Shown here: positions 30,995 to 40,204 of the stretch, one piece after another | Layout of the letters: the number at the start of each line of letters is the position of its first letter | Position numbering within the stretch: the stretch's first letter is position 1 | DNA from: Populus alba | Lineage: Eukaryota > Streptophyta > Magnoliopsida > Malpighiales > Salicaceae | Direction of reading: 5' to 3' | Length of the DNA stretch: 64,000 nt | Assembly: GCF_005239225.2 (NCBI RefSeq) | Contig: NC_133297.1 | Coordinates: 19,952,147-20,016,146, forward strand | The notes under the pieces: generated by a model | Database searches by the model: none | Told to the model about the DNA's origin: nothing | What the model saw: only the letters and a program-made list of their open reading frames with translations | Translations under genes and position numbers: made by a program

Positions 30995-33948
30995 CTCCCA
31001 TGTATCTTCTGTGTCGCAGGCTGAAGTATCTTAAAAGACCTCTTAAGGAGCTTAACCGGTTACACTTCCAGCACATCTCTGAATGTGTTACTCACCTTGA
31101 GACTGAATTGGCGGCTCACCAATTATCATTGCAGCATGATAAAGACAATTACCATTTATTGGAGCAAGAAAAGCTTCTTAGATCAAAACTCTCACATTTG
31201 AAATTTGCGGAGAAACAATTTTTCAGCTAAAAGATCAAATGCAATTTTCTCAAAGAAAGTGATAGAGGTTCCAAGTTCTTTCATGCACTGATGAATCATA
31301 ACCATCACAGGAATTTTATTCTAGCCATTAGGACATGCCAAGGTCATCGAACCTCCTCCTTGGAAGAAATTGGAGACGTCTTTGTTCATTATTTTCAACA
31401 GCAACTTGGCTCATCCAATCCCACTACCCCGCTTGATAGTGAGGTTATTCAAAGCGGTCCATGTCTTTCCCTTGATTCTCATGCCTTTCTACTCTCCCCA
31501 GTCACTCCTGATGATATTCGCAAGGCAGTTTTCAGTATTGGGGATGACAAAGCTCCTAGTTCGGATGGATATTCCTCATGCCTTTTCAAACGTGCCTGGC
31601 ATATAGATGGGGAAAATTTCTGTGATGTTATTCAAGATTTCTTCCTCTCTGGTCGACTCCTTTGATAGGTTAATCACTCCATCATTGCCTTAGTCCCTAA
31701 ATCAGCCCCTGTCACATCCCCATCTGATTTCAGACCCATTTCTTGCTGCAATGTAATTTATAAGGTCATTGCAAAGATTCTGGCTGGTAGACTAGCTCAT
31801 GCACTTACTGATATTATCCGCCCTTTGTAAAATGCTTTCTTAGGTGGACGCTTTATGAGTGATAACAACAATCTTGTCCAAGAGCTGCTCTGAACTTATG
31901 GCAGGAAACGTTCTTCACCTAGCTGCCTGATGAAAGTGGACTTTAGGAAAGCATTTGACTCTGTTCAATGGAGTTTTCTTGAAACTCTTCTTCTACAGCT
32001 TAGGTTTCCAAATCAGTTTGTCTCCCTTCTCATGCAATGTGTCTCCACTGCTTCCTACTCTATTGCTGTAAATGGTGATATCCATGGATTTTTTCTAGGC
32101 CAAAGTGGTGCCCGACAAGGGGATCCTTTATCCCCATATCTATTCATTTGTTGTATGGAATATTTTTCCAGGATGCTTAAACTAGCCTCCCAACATGTAG
32201 GATTTCGGTTCCACCCTAATGTCAGTCTCAAGGGCTTACACATCTTGCTTTCGCAGATGACATCCTCCTTCTTTCACGGGGTGATACTTCTTCTGTCAGG
32301 TGCCTTCTCCAGTAACTTCACCTCTTCGGTCAAACTTCAAGGTTGATTATAAATCCTTAAAAATTTTCTATATTTTTTGGTGAAGTCAGGGATGCTCACA
32401 GACAAGCCATACTTGCTGAATCAGGCTTTAGGGAAGGAATTTTCCCATTTACTTATCTAGGGGTTCCCTTGAGTCCCCACAGGTTACTAGCTAGTCAATT
32501 TACTCCTCTATTAAATGCCTTGGAGTTGACAGTTCAAGGCTGGATTGGTAAGCATCTCTCGTATGTTGGTCGCCTTGAGCTTTTTCGAACTGTGCTTTAT
32601 GGCAAAGTTCACTTCTGGCTAAACATATTTCCTATGCCAGAAGTTGTTCTCCACAAAATCACCAGCATCTGCCGGAATTTTTTATGGACAGGTTGGAGGC
32701 ATGGTTCTGCTCTAGTTGCATGGAAATTTCTCTGCCTACCTAAAAGGGAAGGAGGTCTTGGCCTCTTTGATCTTAGAGCTCGCAACAGAAGTTTTCTTGC
32801 TAAGCAACTTTGGAATCTTCATCTTAAAACGAATTCGGTTTGGATTCGTTGGGTGCATCACTATTAGTTGTGCAATACTGAACTCTGGACTATTCAACTC
32901 AATCAGCAATCCTCCCCATTGTGGAAATCCATCCTTTTTATTCAGGATCTCATTTCCCAACATAGTGGCAGTGTAAGCGCAAGTGTTCAGCTGATGACCA
33001 GTTGGTCTTCAAGTCCAGGCCTCTTCCTAGCTCATGCCTATCAATTCTTTAGGCCAGTGGGCGCTCCTATTTCATGGCATCGGGTGGTTTAGGAGTAATA
33101 GTCCTTGCCCAAGTACAACTTCATTTTATGGTTGGCTACTTTGGGAAAATTACACTCCTATCAATCACACTCGAGATCGATTAAAATTCATCCCTATTGA
33201 CCTCACATGTGTTTTTTGTAGGCGTGAGGAAGAATCCCACAGGCACCTATTCTTTCTCTGTGGATGGCCACACCAACTGTGGTCTAGGATCACAGCCTGG
33301 TTAGTGATATCTAGGGTTATGAACTCCTTGTCAAGTGCACTTCGCTCGTTTCACCAAAGAAAAAGAACATGACTTATAGAATGAGAAGGGTGTCACTAGG
33401 AATAGTGGTTTACTTAATATGGGAGGAGCAGAATCGCAGAAATTTTTATGGAAATTCAAGAGATGTCAGTATAGTCTTTAGGAAATTCCAAGTCTTGTTC
33501 TACACCATCTTCCACTTTCATGAGAGGGATCACTCCTTACTATAATTTATCTAAGTAGAGCTTCTGTTTTCGTGGCTTGAAGTCTCTGGTTCTTGGCAAA
33601 TTCCTTCAGCTCCGGTATTACATGTATGCATGCCCCATGCATACCTTGGTGGTTCTTTTTGTCTTTTGCTAGAGGGCCTGCGTGCTATAGGCCAGCTTTC
33701 TTTTGTATTTACATACTTGTCCTGTGTAAATGGTCATGTTGCTTGGTTTCATTTTGCTTGGTTATCCTTGGCACCTATAGTTTTTGGGTTCCTAACATAA
33801 CCAAGGCTTTGGTATATTTGTATTATTCTCATGCGCTTCTAGGAGCCTGTTTCCATAAGCTTGTTCTGTACAGATGTTTCTCTGTTGCTGGTCATCCAGC
33901 TTGTTTATATTTTGATATATAAATTCTTACATTTCAAAAAAAAAAATA
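30995..33948 (+). mobile_element. 5'-truncated LINE (L1-like non-LTR retrotransposon)
   Basis: Carries a reverse transcriptase, a zf-RVT-like C-terminal block and a 3' untranslated part ending in an A run at 33938-33948. The endonuclease is missing, as usual for a truncated LINE. The left edge abuts Copia reverse transcriptase, but Copia sequence does not resume after the A tail, so the junction is more than a simple insertion. No clear target duplication was found. Confidence 0.85.
31000..33400 (+). pseudogene. LINE reverse transcriptase ORF2 remnant
   Basis: Read in pieces: 31291-31665 (GDDKAPSSDGYSSCLFK), 31690-31830 (PSDFRPISCCNVIYKVIAKIL), 31930-32240 (MKVDFRKAFDSVQWSFLETL, then GARQGDPLSPYLFICCMEYF). 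The catalytic FADD box (LAFADDILLLSRGD) is at about 32240-32285 but in a shifted frame, so one frameshift lies just before it. 32469-32867 is the thumb-like part (FLWTGWRHGSALVAWKFLCL). 33130-33350 holds CVFCRREEESHRHLFFLC, a zf-RVT zinc-binding block. Several stops are present. This enzyme would reverse-transcribe at the nicked target. Confidence 0.85.
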
Positions 33949-34424
33949 TGAAGATATTGTTGGGATAAATAAAAGTACCATGCATGCAATGGTATACCTC
34001 CATTAGTTAGGATGATGTTTGAACGAATATGAGTACCTTATGTGCATTGTTATGTATCAAATTAATTATGTTATTATTACGATGAATATAATACCTTACA
34101 TTGATAGGAATCAAATTAGCCATAATAACCTTGGAATAGATGTTATATACCTCAGTATGGATTGGGTACACACAATGACTTGGAAATGGGGGGGAGAAAT
34201 GATAGATAATTGGTCACTATAGTGTCGGTGGCTAAGGATATATTATAATGATCCTTGGCACTACAACGAGGGTGACCAAGGTTATGTGAATGATGCTTAG
34301 TGATCGTAGTGTCGATAACTAAGTTTGTGTGTGAATGATACTTAGCAACCATGGTTACAATGCATATGATAATAATAAAAAAGGAAAAAAAAAAGAAAAG
34401 GGATCGGTACAAAGAGAAAATTCA
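33949..34424. other. no recognisable gene; weak hairpin-rich repeats
   Basis: Not Copia and not LINE. The part 34200-34380 has loosely repeated text (GGCTAAGGATAT...ATGATCCTTGGCAC, then ...ATGATGCTTAGTGATCG...) that may be diverged members of the array that follows. Confidence 0.5.
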
Positions 34425-35145
34425 GGTGACATTAATTAACTATTCGGGTTTGGATAACTAATGGTATCAATGAGGTTTCATTGGTACCAACATTTCTGGT
34501 GACATTGATTAGCTATCCAGGTTTGGATAGCTAATGGTATCAATGAGGTTTCATTGGTACCAACATTTCAGACGTTATTGATTAGCTATCCAGAGTTTAG
34601 ATTGATAATGGTATCGATGAGGTTTCATCGGTGTTGACATTTCTTGAATTGATTAGTCAATCCCGAGCAATTGGGTGACTAATGATGTTAGTAAAGATTA
34701 CTAACATCGGCATGGTTACTCCTAGTTTAGTGAAAAAGATAATTTGATTAACTATTCTGGGTCGAGAATAGTTAATGATATCAATGGGTCACATTGGTAT
34801 TGACAACCATTTCTGGTGTGATTAAATACTCCAAGTAAGGAGGCAATGATGTTAAGGGTTCTTGACATTGGCAACTTTGATGGTAAACCAGATATGAATA
34901 AGATTATATTAACTATTCTGAGGAAGGAATAGTTAATGATACTAATCGGTTGTATTGACATTGGCACATGAATGTAATTGATTAGTATAGCCCAATATTA
35001 GAAGACTAATGATGCTAATGAGATTTATTAGTGTCGTTGATTACTTTCTAGAAAATGAAAGGAAAAATATTGATTAGTTATTCCAAAAGAATAAGATATG
35101 TTAATGATACCAAAAGAGAAATATCTTGGTATAACATGAGAATTG
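34425..35145. repeat. tandem hairpin array, about 73-bp units, increasingly diverged
   Basis: Units start at 34425, 34498 and about 34571 (73 bp apart); further units to 35145 are of variable length. Each unit has two inverted repeats. Examples of the first stem: ATTAGCTATCC/GGATAGCTAAT (34507-34534) and ATTAACTATTCT/AGAATAGTTAAT (34745-34774). An example of the second: GATGTTAGTAA/TTACTAACATC (34684-34708). The sequences of the stems change from unit to unit while the pairing is kept. It shares a core with the 54-bp array at 19636. Confidence 0.8.
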
Positions 35146-35169
35146 TTTATAAGGAGATGGTGTTCGAAA

Positions 35170-35450
35170 ATCGTTGAGTAGTGCCAACGATTATTTTGGG
35201 TCAATGTTGCTAGGTCGTTCTGCTAAACTTGACCTAATGATGCTGGGTCCTGCTACGCAGCAGGACCACCGTTGCTGGGTTCTTCTACCAAGCATGACCC
35301 AATGATGCTGGGCCCAAATGGATACCTAACTGCTACGTCATTCTGCCAAGCATGACAAAGTCATGTTGGGCCCTACTACCGAGCAGTGTTGGGCCCAGAT
35401 GGATACCCGACTATTGGGTCCTTTTACCAAGGTCTGAGTTTATTGGGCCT
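35170..35450. repeat. GC-richer irregular repeat (GCTGGGTC / GTTGGGCCC motif)
   Basis: Motifs of the type ATGATGCTGGG(T/C)CC, TACCAAGCATGAC and CAGATGGATACC recur every 50-100 bp. It ends at the LTR of element D at 35453. Similar in style to the 82-bp repeat at 3142 but not an obvious match. Confidence 0.6.
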
Positions 35451-35452
35451 GG

Positions 35453-35706
35453 TGACACGACCAAAAGATTGATGTCTTCTTCCAAGTGCAAGAGTGTCGA
35501 AGTAATAAAAAACTCAGCAAGACCGGGGTCGAACCACATGGAGGTGAATTATATAAAATTATAAACAACAAATGAAAAGGAGTTGAAGAGAACTTTTGAG
35601 ATGTGATATTGGTGTGAGTATTAATCAAAGATAAAAGCAATTGTCAAGGTTAGAGGATCCACTAATAGTATTAGAAATAAGTATAGTATAAACTCTTTTT
35701 ATTAAC
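35453..35706 (-). repeat. LTR of gypsy element D, left part
   Basis: Begins TGACACGACC, the minus-strand end of this LTR family. It is interrupted at 35706 by insertion of element B and continues at 47454. Together the two parts make an LTR of about 1.55 kb. Confidence 0.9.
35702..35706. other. target-site duplication of element B (left)
   Basis: TTAAC, repeated at 47454-47458 on the other side. When joined across B, the sequence is a continuous LTR of element D. Confidence 0.9.
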
Positions 35707-35976
35707 TGACACGACCAAAAGCTTGATGTCTTTTCCCAAGTGCAGGAGTGTCGAAGTAATAAATAACCCGGTAAGACCGGGGTCGAACCACAGAGAGGTT
35801 AATTGTATAAATTATAAATAACAACACAACAATAACAATAACAATAATAATAACAATAGTAGTACTAGTACTAGTAATAATAATAATAATACTCAGTACG
35901 TGGCGTTGTTATACCTGAGAATGATCTAAAAGATCGGGTCACAGGTTTCCAGCCTATATACTGAGTTTATGAACAG

Positions 35977-36019
<43 letters not shown>

Positions 36020-37327
36020 TAACAATAACAACAATAATAATAAAGAAGAGAAGGAAGAAATTAATGAGAACTTTGAGTTGAAAGATTAATGTAAGGATTA
36101 AACAACGATAAAAATAAATGTCAAGGTTAGAGGATCCACTAATGGTACTTCAAACAAGTATAGTATAAACTCTTATTACTCAATTGGAAACCACACATAA
36201 AGGAGGTTCCCATCAGATTATAAATTGTTAACATGATTACATTAGTTATCTTATTCGAATAAAGCTAATACTTGTAAATGTTGACAGGCATTCATGATTA
36301 TAACTTATGTTAACAACAAATCAAGTCCCTTTCATAGCTCAGGTGTCGGTTATACCATACAGTATGGGCTATGAAAGTACCAAGTATTTGTTGTACCAAG
36401 TGTTATACAACATAAATCTAGACTAACCATTTAACAAGCAAAGTATTAAAAGTGAACAAGATAACAAATATAAAACATGTTAGTATCCAACGTTAAGGTC
36501 CATGTTAAGTTTATATTATACTTATTCTTACACCATTAGTGTACCCTTTTCACCTTGACATAATTAACTTAGCTAAACATAATGAAAGAAAGAAACATAG
36601 ATGAACAAGATAAGAACATAAATGAGAAAGAAGTTAACTAAGTAAAGGAAAGGAAATGAAGTGCATAAACTTGATATTAATGAAAGCAAAACATAAGCAA
36701 TACAAAGAGAGAAAGCAAGAGCATGATCTTGATCTGAACACCAAGATGCCTCAATACATGGTAAGTGCCTCCTTTTATAGGCCAAAATTTGGAACTATTG
36801 ATTTGTTGACTAATTGATGAGTGGGTGGCCACATCTTGACTAGATAACAATCCTTATCTTCTTGTCTGATCAAGACGTCATTGCTAACATCATAATTTGC
36901 CCAGAATCCTCAAGAATGTTCTAGGAAATTGTCTCAGCTTTCCAACAAAAAAAAGATGAGGTCATTTGGACTTCTAGAACTCAAGATATGGGCTGAACAC
37001 TAAATAGTGTTTGGGCTGCAGGACAGCTTCGGACTTCTTCGTTGTTCCTTCAATTTGGACTTCAAAACGACCTTTTCAAATCTTGGGATCCTCATGAAAG
37101 TTTGGCCATCTCTTTGTCCTTTAACTTTCAATGCTTAAACTCATCAATCAATCCTTTTATTTATGTGATAGTCCTGCATTTAAAATGAGCATTTACCTTA
37201 AATTAAGGTATCTTATAATATCAAACTTGTTATTATAAAACATGCTTTAGTTAAGGAGTTATTGATACTTCAAGTGCAAAATGATGATATAAAACCTTGA
37301 TAAACATGCACTTTTAAGTACTAATCA
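35707..37327 (-). repeat. 3' LTR of element B
   Basis: Read on the minus strand it starts TGATTAGTACTTAAAAGTGC at 37327 and ends GGTCGTGTCA at 35707. Compared with the 5' LTR it lacks about 125 bp near 37110. It contains a TATAAAA box (minus strand, 36773-36779), a TAA/AAC microsatellite (35820-36045) and the 74-bp insert at 35892-35965. CACCCCCC at 37326-37333 is the purine tract on the minus strand. Confidence 0.95.
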
Positions 37328-38550
37328 CACCCCCCAACCAGCTTGTTACTAGTCCCTAGTAATCTAAACCGTTAAAATAGAGAAACAATTTGCAAGTTCC
37401 ACAAAGCAAGGCATTCATCATTCAACTTCCATTAATCTATCCAGATAAACAAACTCTCATTAAATTTATATTCCTGCTTCATACTTCGTAAACAAGATAT
37501 TAATAAACCTTCTTTTTGTGTACTCAATGAAAACATAGATGATGGGGCTTTTGTTGGAAGAAAACAATATTATGTTCAAATGTTTAAGGTGAACTTCCTT
37601 GGGTTGGGATTTTTTTTTCTTCTTTTTTTTTTTTTTTTTATTTATATACACATACAACTTAAAACACAATGTATCTTTAACCCATGTAACGAGTTTTAGG
37701 CTAATGACTCCCAGACCAGTTGGTCTTAGGGCATTAGGTGTTGAGACACCCCTACGAGCTTAACAACTCGGGTTACAGATACTGATACGTAGATAGTGCA
37801 ATGTTTGATTCCCTTAAGCTTTTCTTCTTAACCCATGTAACAAGCTTTGGGCCAATAGCTCCCAAGTCAGTTGACTTTAGGGTATTAGGTGTTAAAACAC
37901 CCCTTCGGGCTTAATTGCTTAGGTTAGGGAGGCTACGAAACCAAACTTATCCACATTTTATTATCATCAATACTATCTTCTTTTTTTTTTTTTCTCTTTT
38001 TTTTTTCTTTGCAAATTATATACTATCCTTTTCCCTTAGTTGTTACCTTCAACAAAAGAACATAATTAATGTAATAATCCAATGTGCAACCCACAATCAT
38101 ATGTTAAAGTGTGTGTGTGAAAATGAAGGTTTAATAATACTTGTTAAATGAGTATAGGAGCAGAATCAAGTGATAACAATGTGAGAGTTTGTAAACCTGA
38201 ATATTTCAAGAAGTATTATGATAGACCTTGGTAATGAAACTTACTAAGATGCGTCTCTAGAGTCAATAAAATTGATTCCATACTCTGCCATCCTAATAAC
38301 AATTTTGTCAAATGGTTTTAATAATAGCAAAAACAGTTAGCAAGTTAGTATTTTTTTTTTTTTTAAACTACTACCCTCCCCCCCCAACCAAAACGAGACA
38401 TTGTCCTCAATGTTCGAAGGTAGAAAGATAGAGTATAAAAGACATCACCTGAAACAGCGAACAATGACAAACCTGAAACACACTTAAACAAACATAAGAA
38501 GTAACAAAACAAAATAATATGCTATTAATAAAACCAAAAGACACAAGGTT
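37328..38550 (-). other. 3' untranslated region of element B
   Basis: No ORF of interest. On the minus strand it contains GGGGGGG-rich sequence (38373-38390) after TGAGGACAATGTCTCG, a feature typical of Athila-like 3' regions. T runs lie at 37608-37640 and 37978-38005. Two related blocks of about 60 bp are at 37680-37760 and 37826-37900 (CCCATGTAAC...AGCTTTGGGC, then TTAGGTGTT-AAAACACCCC). The actual polypurine tract lies at the LTR edge. Confidence 0.7.
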
Positions 38551-39204
38551 TCACAGATGAAGGCTCAAATCTAATCTAAGCTTTTTACGGCTTTCCTTAG
38601 TTGACCAATCTAGACGACTCATGCAGGGATCAATGACAGGGATGAAAGATTGTAGTTGGTCAATCAATTGTTCAGCAGTAGCAGCAGAGATTATGATTCG
38701 CCGTGCCGAAGATGTTAGAAATTCCTGTTCCACAGCTTGATCAAGGAAAGACAGCAACTTATCATAAAAACCATTAACATTTAACAAACCTATAGGTTTA
38801 TGGTGAATGTGCAGTTGGGCCCAAGATGAAATATGAAAGATCTCTTCCAATGTGCCCAGACCACCTGGTAAGGTAATGAAGGCATCAGCATGGTTAAACA
38901 TGGTATTCAGTCGGTCAGACATTGTTGGGACCTGTAGTTCCTCTCCAATTGTTTTTCCAATGATGTCCCCAGTTGCTAAAGCTTTGGGGACAACCCCCAA
39001 AACTTGACTGCCTCCTAAAAATGCAGCCATTGACACACCTCCCATTAACCCAAGGCTGCCTCCCCCATACACTAAATGAATCTTTCTCTCAGCTAGTACC
39101 CGACCAAGATGATTTGCTGATTCTAAAAACTCTTTTTCTTTCCCAGAACTGGATCCACCGAAAACACAAATATTTCTTATATGATGACTTGAGGAACCTG
39201 CCAT
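38551..39204 (-). CDS. LOG-like: intact LOG-like cytokinin riboside 5'-monophosphate phosphoribohydrolase carried by element B
   Basis: A 217-residue ORF without introns. LOG enzymes release free, active cytokinin bases from cytokinin nucleotides, in the cytosol and nucleus. Landmarks: NICVFGGSSSGKEKEF at residues 11-26 (usual ICVFCGSS; the cysteine is glycine here), VYGGGSLGLMGG at 45-56, the MSDRLNTM helix with arginine 98, and the family motif PGGLGTLEE at 113-121 with the catalytic glutamate kept (usual PGGYGTLEE). The C-terminal half (WAQLHIHHKPIGLLNVNGFY and ITTS-type text) is typical. Length equals that of plant LOG proteins. It sits between ORFx and the 3' LTR, in the same direction as gag-pol. 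Plant LOG genes normally have several introns, so this is a processed copy. Older annotations would call it lysine decarboxylase-like. Expression and activity are unknown. Confidence 0.93.
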   Translation of the reverse strand: MAGSSSHHIRNICVFGGSSSGKEKEFLESANHLGRVLAERKIHLVYGGGSLGLMGGVSMAAFLGGSQVLGVVPKALATGDIIGKTIGEELQVPTMSDRLNTMFNHADAFITLPGGLGTLEEIFHISSWAQLHIHHKPIGLLNVNGFYDKLLSFLDQAVEQEFLTSSARRIIISAATAEQLIDQLQSFIPVIDPCMSRLDWSTKESRKKLRLDLSLHL

Positions 39205-39270
39205 TTCTACACACTTCTATATTTGATGAATATATGGGATGAGTAGAAATGAAGGGAAGGAAGAGAAGAA

Positions 39271-39277
39271 TTTATAG
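39271..39277 (-). promoter_or_regulatory. TATA-like box upstream of the LOG-like ORF in B
   Basis: CTATAAA on the minus strand, 67-73 bp before the start codon, followed by a CT-rich leader. The element A copy has the same box at the same distance, and conserved sequence upstream of it. It might act as an internal promoter; there is no expression evidence. Confidence 0.45.
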
Positions 39278-39339
39278 ATGAAAAAGTGAAAATGCAATCA
39301 TACCACCTATATGTAGGCCAGCTGTAGTCTCACAAACTC

Positions 39340-39362
39340 TCTCTCTCTCTCTCTCTCTCTTT
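39340..39362. repeat. CT/GA microsatellite upstream of the LOG-like ORF
   Basis: About 11 CT units. Element A has a much shorter GAGAGAGA run at the matching place (25924-25932), so the run expanded in B. Confidence 0.9.
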
Positions 39363-39461
39363 ATTAATTATTTATTTTGAAAAAGCATGTATGTACAGGT
39401 AGTTGTGATTGTGGCTCACATCTTCCCTTGGTTTTACGTCCAAGAACGGCTTAAATGCCCT

Positions 39462-40040
39462 CTATGGGTCGGGGATAGGCTTCCCATCCAGTTTTCTTAA
39501 AAACTGGCAAATAGGGTCTTTTTTAGTCAGATTCCCAAGACTAAGTCGATCATGTTCTTTATGGAATTGTGGCCATAAATCATGAATTACACGATGCACA
39601 TCTCCACTAGGATGCGTCTCAAGGGTCAACAAAAGATTATCTAAAGACCCCTTACTCAGGCCATCCTTAATGAATTGTATCTTATCTTCACGGTTTACAG
39701 ATACCATTCCTAAAGAACGACATGTCGTATTACAAGTCCATCTGGCACATCGATGACAGAGTTTCAGTCGTTTTGCACGACGTTTCTTTGCAAAAGTGCT
39801 TTTACCTGTTCCAGGCATGTGTGAAATGAAAGAATTGGATGACTCACCTGATAATCGAACCTTTGCTTCAATTAACCAACGGATATCTTCAGGAATTCCA
39901 TGATTCATTAACAACCTCAATCTTGCACACCTAGCACGGTAAATTTTATTAATCGCATGTGGAGGCAAAGCGGGAAAATACCTTTTCAACTTTTCAAGAG
40001 TGGTGTCCATTTTCAAAAGAGAATTAGAGAAGCGATTCAA
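39462..40040 (-). CDS. extra ORF (ORFx) of the gypsy family, 192 residues, unknown role
   Basis: I do not recognise a function. The frame starts MNRFSNSLLKMDTTLEKLKR (a second ATG at residue 11 is possible). It contains a basic stretch, KSTFAKKRRAKRLK, directly before a cysteine cluster, CHRCARWTCNTTC (C-x2-C-x4-C-x3-C), that could bind zinc or RNA, and then THPSGDVHRVIHDLWPQFHK. The basic run could be a nuclear-localisation signal. It lies between integrase and the LOG-like ORF, the place where Athila elements often have an env-like gene, but there is no signal peptide or membrane segment. Element A keeps its second half (25615-25840). Open for its full length in B. Confidence 0.75.
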   Translation of the reverse strand: MNRFSNSLLKMDTTLEKLKRYFPALPPHAINKIYRARCARLRLLMNHGIPEDIRWLIEAKVRLSGESSNSFISHMPGTGKSTFAKKRRAKRLKLCHRCARWTCNTTCRSLGMVSVNREDKIQFIKDGLSKGSLDNLLLTLETHPSGDVHRVIHDLWPQFHKEHDRLSLGNLTKKDPICQFLRKLDGKPIPDP

Positions 40041-40204
40041 AGAAGGAAGAAAGAGCTAAGAATTATACAAACATATACAGATATCAGTTATTTGGGAAAC
40101 TGAAAGAACCGACTTAAGTCACGGAGTACCGTTATCCGCCATTTGACCGGGGTGAAAGAGAGACTAGCAAAACAACAAAACACAAAATAATGTGAGAAAA
40201 AGAA

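Noticed and set aside
36573..36785. Identical 70-codon minus-strand ORFs at 36573-36785 and 46571-46783
   Set aside because: Both lie inside the two LTRs of element B just after the TATA box; identity only reflects LTR duplication, with no domain visible.
38551..39204. Lysine decarboxylase as an alternative name for the LOG-like ORF
   Set aside because: The PGGxGTxxE motif and size fit the LOG phosphoribohydrolase family; the lysine decarboxylase label is a historical misnaming of this domain.
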